The notes beneath the pieces were generated by a model, which saw only the letters and a program-made list of their open reading frames with translations, had not been told where the DNA came from and ran no database searches. Shown here piece after piece: positions 56,698 to 64,000 of a stretch of DNA of 64,000 nt (position 1 is the first letter of the stretch; each line of letters begins with the position of its first letter). Location: NCBI GenBank assembly GCA_032622095.1, contig CP136065.1:217354151-217418150 (forward strand). The letters are read 5' to 3'. The stretch is from Siphonodentalium dalli. Taxonomy: Eukaryota; Mollusca; Scaphopoda; Gadilida; Siphonodentaliidae. The position numbers and the translations under genes were made by a program.

Positions 56698-57599
56698 CTC
56701 GGTTCGAGTTATTTTCAAATTGCAATACCACTAGACACACGAATGTTATAAAAGATAAATGTTCTAGGGATTGAAATGGACTGACACCAAAGCAATAACA
56801 AATGTAATGTCTCCATTGCAGATTAGTTAAGTCCACACACCAACCACAACATGTAAACTAATAAGGACGACATATAGTTAATATGATATAGTTAAATAAT
56901 CTCCCGCCATTTTGACTGCCATCATAAACCATAGTAACAATTTCAGACTGCATTTTGACGGTAATACTTCCTCTGGTTTAAATAATTCAGATATGTTCAT
57001 TTCACATTAAAATATGGTTAGAAACCGAAAGTGAGTTTTCGGTGAAATTACATAATACCTTCCTTAAAAAAAACTTTTAGGGATTGGAAGCAAATGAATA
57101 AATAATTTCACAGCTCAAATAATTGTAGGACATGAATAATAGGAAAACAATTCACAATGTTCCACCAGTTCAAAAAAAGTAGAAATAGATATAGAGGATA
57201 TGAGAACAATTGTATATTTTTCCAATTCAGGTTACCATATTGGAAGCGATCTTGCTATTGGATTACCAATATTCCCTGTAAAATGTAGTACAATGTAATA
57301 GCATCCCGAATAAATTGTTGTAATGAAATTATGATGCGTGATAACAATATCTTCGATGCACTCAATAGGCTTGAACCTGAATGTCTGCGTTCAAAATAAG
57401 CGCCCTTAAATGCCAAAGTTGACCTTAAGCAAATATTGAAATCTGTAATGTCCGTCACGGCATGTAATGTCAGTCAAGTTTTTGCGTTTTTTTCCCATTC
57501 TAGAAGTCGAGATAAACAATATTCTAAGACAACATATAATGGGATTTGTAAACATACATGTATGCAGTTGAATATGTATGTGCATCTGCTACTAGTAAT
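56698..57599. other. No gene recognised
   Basis: AT-rich; nothing supported. Confidence 0.4.
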
Positions 57600-57865
57600 T
57601 TGAATTTCATGTTCAGGCCATTATTATGCTTTCGCCTATCTTCGCGAGTTCAACAACTGAATAGTAGTGCGCAAGTTGACCGGTTTGAAATTGGTAGTTA
57701 AATTTATTTTCTTTTTGTATACATCTGTCATTTAGACAATATTTAATTTGGTTTAGGGAGCAGCATCTATGCAGAGATGTGTTAGTTGGTTCCAAGAGTC
57801 TATTGTCCGGTAGCAAAACGTGTTTTGATCAATTTCTTGTTCTGCTTATTGGCAGCATGTGTCAT

Positions 57866-58123
57866 CTAAGCTATCTTCGTCCTCACGTTTTGTGACTGGA
57901 ACTGTACTTCCTCTCGGTCGTTCAGTATTTTATATACTTGGATCATATCCGATTTTTCCCTCCCGTACTCTGGTGTTGGGAGACCAAGGTATTTCAGTCT
58001 TACGCCATGCGGATTGCTCGTGGTGGAATCATTTAATTTGGTCGCTCTTCTTTGAACCGCTTTCTGATTTATACTGCTTTTATAAGGTATGTGATTATTG
58101 CATGTATGCTTCTTTAATGCCAT
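57866..58123 (-). pseudogene. LINE reverse transcriptase C-terminal fragment
   Basis: The minus frame reads QKAVQRRATKL, RLKYLGLPTPEYGREK and SDMIQVYKIL, the conserved region just C-terminal to the RT thumb in CR1/jockey-like LINEs. It then stops; the expected downstream part is unreadable at 57613-57860. An isolated, dead fragment. Confidence 0.75.
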
Positions 58124-58129
58124 AACTGT

Positions 58130-58944
58130 TTCATAACTACGTTGGTGAGTAAGTAGTACACGTTTGCGGTCTTATCGTGAGAGATGTGTGTTTTTAAATT
58201 AAATATGAATTCACAAGAAGGGGACACGGGAATGCGGACCAGACTTGAAATGTATGCTACATATTATCCAAATCAGTATATGAGTTCACCGCTCTTGACC
58301 TTCAAGTAATAATCGGCCATCCAAAATGAGTTATTGTTTCTCAAGCTATCCCATGCTGATGTTTACTGATCTTTTTCGGTACTAGTTAGTAGACTAAATA
58401 TGTGATATTGATTGTAAATAGATGTCATCCTCATAAGTTGTCTGAATTATTTTATTTCAGTTTTGTTTTTAAAATATGCAACTTTGAGAAAACTCTTCAT
58501 TCTTCAATATTCTAATGAACTTAGTGCTTACAAAAGAAGGATTTGGCATATTAAAACTTTCCCTGAAATTCTATACTTGTGTATATATGATGCCTTTCAT
58601 ACATATTTATATTAATGAAGTACGCGATGTCATCAATGATGACATCAATAATGATGTAATGTTGTTGTTATGCGAACTTTTAGTAGTAGTCTGATTCAGA
58701 TTTGGAAAGAAAATGAGCATTTAAACTTCTTCTTGATAGGTTCTTTATAATAACTGGACGATTACAATTGTATCACAGTATTGATATAGATACAGTTATG
58801 ACATGAATTAATTTGTGTATTTAAGGGCAGAAATGGATTGTTTTAAAGGGAAAATTGGAATTAGTGTATAATTCCCAAAATGATCTTCGTGTTCTGCCAT
58901 GGTTTACAAAATTGTTCATTTCGATGACTCCTAATTATTAATGT
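58130..58944. other. No gene recognised
   Basis: AT-rich; a small 'atgatgacatcaataatgat' repeat near 58635. Nothing coding. Confidence 0.4.
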
Positions 58945-59420
58945 ATCAATGTACTATTTTCAAATTCGCTGTGTTTGGTAGGCTGCTAATCCGATCCGAA
59001 TGCTTGCATGAACATAGCCAATGTGTATAATAATGAAAATCTTATTTACAATTTAAAAGAACTGTAAAGTTGGGCAAAAAGTGCATTTTTGTTTATTTTT
59101 TGTATCGGTGAAAATTGAAATCGTATGCTAATTTCAAATTTGCGGTGTTCAATAGGTTACTAGCACCACACACTTGTTTGCATACATTTGTCATATTGTA
59201 ATTCATACTTACTGTGATAAACACTCTTTTATATGGGGAAAAAGAGGAAAAAGGCTACGTTTTGCATTTGAAAAATAATTGCATGAATGATTTCCAATGT
59301 TTTTTTTTATCATTTTGGACATCGCACTTATTGTGAAAGAACTCTAATGTTTTGGGGGAAGTGCATTTTGTATTTGAAATCGGTTCAAATTGGAATCTGA
59401 TGCTATTTTCAAATTTGCTG
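58945..59420 (+). repeat. Three degenerate copies of a 'ttcaaattygctgtgtt' module
   Basis: 'attttcaaattcgctgtgtt' plus 'ggtaggctgctaatcc' at 58951, a diverged copy at 59129 and another at 59411, spaced about 180 and 280 bp. Confidence 0.6.
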
Positions 59421-59489
59421 TGTTCGGTAGGTTACTATTCCCACCCTGATGTTTAATCGAATCTCCTGTTCTTATTTTCTTGCTATGGT

Positions 59490-60960
59490 ATTGACTGATG
59501 CGGACATACAAGCCAGGCGAAGGGAAAAGGTAACAGGACCACGAAGCTTATGCATTGTATAAAGAACGAAATACAGCTCAACAGAATAAAAGAAAAAGAC
59601 AAAATTGGAGCTGTCGGATTTACACCCATCAGTCCGATATGAGGAACAACGAAGGAGCCTGGCAATATGTGTTCAAATCAATTGCTAGGAAGTTGCCAAA
59701 ATCGTCAGAAAGCAATGAGAACAGATCAAACCAAAGCCCAAGTGCACTGAATGGACAAACTGCGACCCTAGTGACGAAATGTTATCAACGTGATAATATA
59801 AGTCGTCAAGCACCAAGGATAAAGGATGTCGTTAATATTCGAAAATCACGACGGAACAAAATAAGAAGTTCAAATGCGCCACCTTAGTTCGTCTTTAGTT
59901 GAAGTTTACGCAATATTTAAAGAATATCCATTAGTTGAAAATAGGGAAATAAAGTTTGCCGAATAAAACCCAAAGAATGGTTAATCGGTAGCAAACTTCC
60001 CAAGAATGGTCGTAAATTCTTTACACAATATACTTAATGCGTTCCCAATCTATGGCCATAATATGCCAGAAATGTTCATGTGCAAGGGTGCAAAGGGTGC
60101 ATGTTGTTTCAGCGAATGTAGTTTGTGTGGCAATGTGGATTTGTTGTGAACAAATGTTCCATATCAGCAAACGAGTTGGTCCCTGTAAGCTGGTGCCTTG
60201 AGAAATGAGATTAACGACATTTCAAGGATGTCGAGGAGGGTACATGTTCACAACTCGTCAAGCAAACAAGTGATTACTGCCAAATTTCAGAGCTCACTGT
60301 GACATCAAACGGGAACACGGTAAGTTTTGCAAAATGCAAAGGGAATCTGTGGGTAGTGACACATTTGATTCTTCTATGACTGTGCTCCAAATCGATTATG
60401 CTGAAACTCATTTCTGTGCTCAACTGTGTGAGATTCAAAGCCCTCATTGGCGGCATAATCAAGTTACCCTCATCACTGCAGCGTTGTTGTATAGCGGCCA
60501 ATTGCATCCGACAACAATCGCATTAGATGCTCGTATTCACCCATAGGATACCCTAGTTGCATATATTGACATGCCCATTGTGACTTTGCATGAAACTGAA
60601 ATACATTTTATCTGGTCGGATGGACCTTCCTCTCAATTCTAGAACAGGTTTGTTTGACTCTATTCACATGCTTGACAAGCATACATAAGTGCAGTGGAAT
60701 GTTTTCACCACGTCTTGTGGGAAAGCGACGGTGGGTACCATGTGCGAAAGAGGCATGTATGCACTTGTGTGAAGACACGGATGGAAGTGGTAAATGACGT
60801 TGCTTCGTTTGCTGCAGGTCGAGCTTTAAAAGTTCAGTGAATGACGATAACATCTGCAGAAATAAAGTACCGAAACGAGTTTATAGAAACAGTTTTCAAT
60901 AATGCACTGGATCAGCTGAGACAGAAGGCTGATATGAAGTTACAGCGGCCGACATCCAAC
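59490..60960 (+). pseudogene. DDE-type transposase pseudogene of an uncharacterised eukaryotic family
   Basis: Order of readable blocks on the plus strand: AWQYVFKSIARKLPKS (59655), CYQRDNISRQAPRIKDVV (59780), SLVEVYAIFKEYPLVENREI (59890, other frame), a Cys-containing ECSLCGN region (60120), HVHNSSSKQVITAKFQSSL (60245), VLQIDYAETHFCAQLCEIQS then HWRHNQVTLITAALLYSG (60385-60500), IHFIWSDGPSSQF (60600-60640), and a frameshifted TTSCGKATVGTM (60710-60740) then VASFAAGRAL. This order (RDDISRQAPG-like, FAENY..HW..Q, SDG..SQFKNR, FFATSHGKG-like) is what I know from a recurrent transposase-like protein in invertebrate and fish genomes, with candidate acidic catalytic residues in the DYAE and SDG blocks. 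Stops and shifts throughout; a deletion follows SDGPSSQF. No TIRs found. Confidence 0.65.
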
Positions 60961-62252
60961 TAACCAAGAACTACCCTCGTTCTTAATTGGATCACATAAA
61001 TGTTTATATCATTACTATCCATTCCAATGTCAGTTCATCGGTGTAAACATAAGATTCAATGAACAATTTGGCCAAATTAAGACAATCTATCCGAAACCAC
61101 CTCCACTTTTCGCCACATTTCGAAATTATATTGTCTGAAAATCTAGTGCAAAGATAATTGTGACATTCGAACTGGCATTTTGTTCTTTTGTACAATTACG
61201 TAATGTCACAGACATATTGTTCAATAAAAAATCGTGGAAATACTAACTATAAATAATTTAAAGGTGTTCATATTAGTTAATTTGAAATAAGGCAAATTTG
61301 AACTCCTAGATACAATATATCTTCGATAGGTTTGAGTAATATGTCACGCTAACATTAGTCAATGTCATGATCATATAATAAAAGAGAATAAATGCATTTA
61401 AATCGCATGTTATATATTTGGTAGGGCACAGTTACTCATTTGGTTTGGAAACTGTTGGAAATATTTAGTTTCGTCAGTCACTCATAATTTGGTTAACATA
61501 AAATATTTCATGTGAGTTGTAAGCTTAAATATTGCTTTAACATTATCTTGAAATATCAATCATGATCAATTAACCAAACATTCATGAGTTTCTGTCAAAT
61601 TTAATTTGGAAACAAATGTTAAAAATGTCGTAATGCAAGTCCATCCGAAAATATTTGAAGTGGCCATGAAGATCACCGACAACACATTTATCTTAGAGCA
61701 GGGTCTATCATGCGTCATTAGGTCAATCATGTCTCTGATATTAACTAACTATACTTAAAATGTAGCTTCCAATAGGCTCAGTGGTGAATCGCTTACAACA
61801 TTTACACCATGGAGTAAATATGAGAATTTAAATGTCACACATGAGGGATATGTTCATATATGTGAAATATAGCTTCCCCTAAAATCACACAGCATTTTTT
61901 GTAACTTTGTAATCATCATTTTGAACAATCGTGAAAATAATTTAAATTTTCTTGTTGGAAGAGTCTGCATTAGACTCCTGTCGGAGAACAGGATACTTGT
62001 AAGCTTTGTAACCACAGCAACCCAGTTACAAATGCGTAATTTATATTGTACCCACCACATCTGGACATATCTATATATATTCACATTTACCCAAATATAC
62101 CGATCGTAACCCGAATTGGACAAATCAAAAGGTGCAAAGAGAAATCCGTAAATTGGAGCGTTGACTTGAATTTTACAAGGGTCACTTGCTTCAACACTAA
62201 CCGATTTCTCTTGTAGCTAAATATTGCATAAATATGCTAATTGTAACCTCAC
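60961..62252. other. No gene recognised
   Basis: AT-rich, no repeat or exon I can support. Confidence 0.45.
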
Positions 62253-62364
62253 CTGCCCATCGTCTGCTGTCGGGTGTGAGGACCACGCCGTGGTCGATCG
62301 GCGGGGAGTACGTTGCCTGGAGGACGCTCTCGATCTGTTAGAGTTCGTGCTCCGTGTCGTATCT
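62253..62364 (-). CDS. Candidate internal exon, unknown gene
   Basis: On the minus strand: acceptor 'caactttgttgatctcag', then 112 bp of GC-rich sequence in an AT-rich setting, then donor GGGCAG|GTGAGG. Both splice sites are close to consensus. Two frames are open. The better-looking one (phase 2 in, phase 0 out) is Ser/Arg/Thr-rich: SNRSRASSRQRTPRRSTTAW, then SSHPTADDGQ. This could be a disordered cytoplasmic or nuclear segment. No family recognised and no neighbouring exon found. Confidence 0.5.
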
Positions 62365-63499
62365 CTGAGATCAACAAAGTTGTACTTTTCTCTTTGGTCG
62401 ATCTGTAGATGATCAATTACATGTCATAGCGGCTCACTTTTAGAGCTTAACATTAAACAGGATACTGTATTACAGCTCACATTGAGACACCACACACGTG
62501 TGTTAATTCCGCATTGGATTATACTACTTATTTCGCAATTATGACCTCCAATGAAACATTGCCGGTCAAATTGTGTGCTATATTTTCAGCAAGGAAAGAG
62601 TCGTGCCGAAGTAACTCACGGATATATCCAAATAAGGCGTTTTATATTTGACATCCCAACGACTTCCGCATTCCCGTAGAACATGGGCGCCGGTGTTAAC
62701 AAACGTTTCGCGAATGTATCATCTTCTGACATTGCAAAGATAAGATGGTAAAGACAGCAAAATACCAAACTTGAGGGAAATGTCAATTACCTATGATAAA
62801 GACCTATCATTTGCTTGAGGCGAGCATTGCGGGCGTATTCTCCCTTTGGAACCAATATCGCCCTCGACCAGCGCATCGGGAGGTATTGGTTGCTCGTGGA
62901 GTCTTTCCGCGTGAATGTTCCCCTCATATCAAGCCCAGTCATTATTTGTATAATATCGCTTTTAGTTTTTCACGATACATTGGACAACGGACGCTTTTCA
63001 TTGTTACATGACGATATTGTGGGAAAGGGGTATGTGACTGTTCTTTCTGGTGCGATATCGCTGCACTAATTGCTTTTGTTTCTTTCTAATACATATAGTC
63101 CAGTGCATTTATGGTTTAACCACAAACTAATTGCAACACAAAGTTTCTCAGTGGGAATAAGTACTTTAACCCATCACAAACAATATACTAAAAATAAAAA
63201 AGAATCAAGAAATGCGAAATTGATGAATTTTTAAAAATAACTTTGTCAAAATTTGGTAAAATACTCAATTTATGGCTTTTCAAGGACGTTTATAAAAAAT
63301 CAATTTCACAAGGCCTTCCCTTTGTATATCCAATTTGAATAGTGCATACCACTGATTACAGAACAGAAAACATTCCCTAGATACATTGTGTATTTTTCGA
63401 GTTATGTGCCTCCAAATTTTTTATGCAATTTTATTTTAAAAACTAAAGAAAAATGAAGGGAATTCTTGTTGTTTTTGTCATTTCCTCTCTTGGTTGTGC
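62365..63499. other. No gene recognised
   Basis: Short overlapping frames at 62793-63069 have no domain. Otherwise AT-rich. Confidence 0.4.
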
Positions 63500-64000
63500 A
63501 CAAAATATGATTTCTTTATGCAACTATGATTGAGATGACAAAAATATTATTAAACAAAATGTGTGTTGTATGGACCGCCAAATTTGCCTGTGGTCAAGAA
63601 CCAGTAGGATGAAATAGCATATTTGATGTCGTACAACTCAATAAATATATACCCATATTCCCTGTCTTTATCATAATCACTTAAGTATACGTGGTTAAAC
63701 ACATTGTAAAGGAATATCCCAAATCATGGTGTAGAAAATCAAATTATGATCCTATGAATCTTTATAATTGACTCTTTTCTAAAATGCCCCATTTGAAACT
63801 AGTATACTTAAGAGGTTAAGAGAAATACAGGGCATATATATATCAATTTATTAAGTTGTATGACCTCAAATATGGCATTTATCACACCAGTTCTGTGTCA
63901 CAAGGCAAATTTGCCTAAGTCCATACAATGGAACACACATTTTGTTTAAAAATAATTTTGCCTTCTCGATCATAGATGCAAAAAGTAACCATTTGTTTAG
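63500..64000. repeat. Large imperfect palindrome reaching the window edge
   Basis: 63500-63700 is matched in reverse by about 63780-64000. Paired blocks are 'tttatgcaactatgattgag', 'taaacaaaatgtgtgtt', 'caaatttgcct', 'catatttgatgtcgtacaac' and 'cttaagtatac'. Centre near 63740, arms about 200 bp. The right arm is probably cut by the window end. Confidence 0.78.

Overview
The window looks like nuclear DNA of an intron-rich invertebrate animal. It is AT-rich, has no operons, carries protein-coding exons bounded by splice sites, and is crowded with decayed transposons. A cholecystokinin/gastrin-type GPCR exon, Penelope-like, Ty3/gypsy-like and CR1/jockey-like retroelement remnants, and arrays of the 'aaggtcaaggtca / caagtttcatcgaaatc' repeat type would suit a marine lophotrochozoan or similar bilaterian. 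That placement is inference. I see no rRNA, tRNA, CRISPR or prokaryotic feature.

Host genes are few. At 2885-3462 (+) is the last coding exon of a peptide GPCR (TM6, TM7 and tail) with a TTAA-flanked MITE on each side. On the minus strand, 37349-37625 and 33825-34390 have good splice sites and matching phase and form the 3' end of one unrecognised gene; its last exon contains a coding 45-bp minisatellite. Single candidate minus-strand exons lie at 43508-43656 and 62253-62364. A 290-codon ORF at 18338-19210 (+) is intact and basic, and may be a retroelement ORF1 or a lone host ORF.

Most of the rest is repeats. (1) At least eight copies of a piggyBac-like TTAA MITE (TIR CCCTTTACCC or CCCTTTCA) carry two long hairpins that are reverse complements of each other. 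(2) A second TTAA family, about 500-526 bp including target sites, occurs at 11.4, 21.7 and 44.1 kb. (3) A GCGC/TTAATATTGCGATATT repeat has a copy at 10.6-12.0 kb interrupted by two nested insertions and an unoccupied relative at 34.6 kb. (4) Large foldbacks lie at 6.0-6.5, 23.4-23.7 and 63.5-64.0 kb. (5) There are minisatellites of 21 bp (two unrelated arrays), 86-88 bp, 58 bp and others. (6) Long arrays of AGGTCA-rich repeats occupy 26.8-30.2 and 34.9-36.8 kb.

Retroelement and transposase remains: a LINE with an SGNH-hydrolase ORF1 and a deleted RT (23.8-26.8 kb); LINE RT and 3' fragments at 30.7, 45.1 and 57.9 kb; two Penelope-like fragments joined head to head (41.4-42.9 kb); a gypsy gag-protease fragment split by a small repeat (54.1-55.2 kb); and a DDE-type transposase pseudogene (59.5-61.0 kb). 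None looks active.
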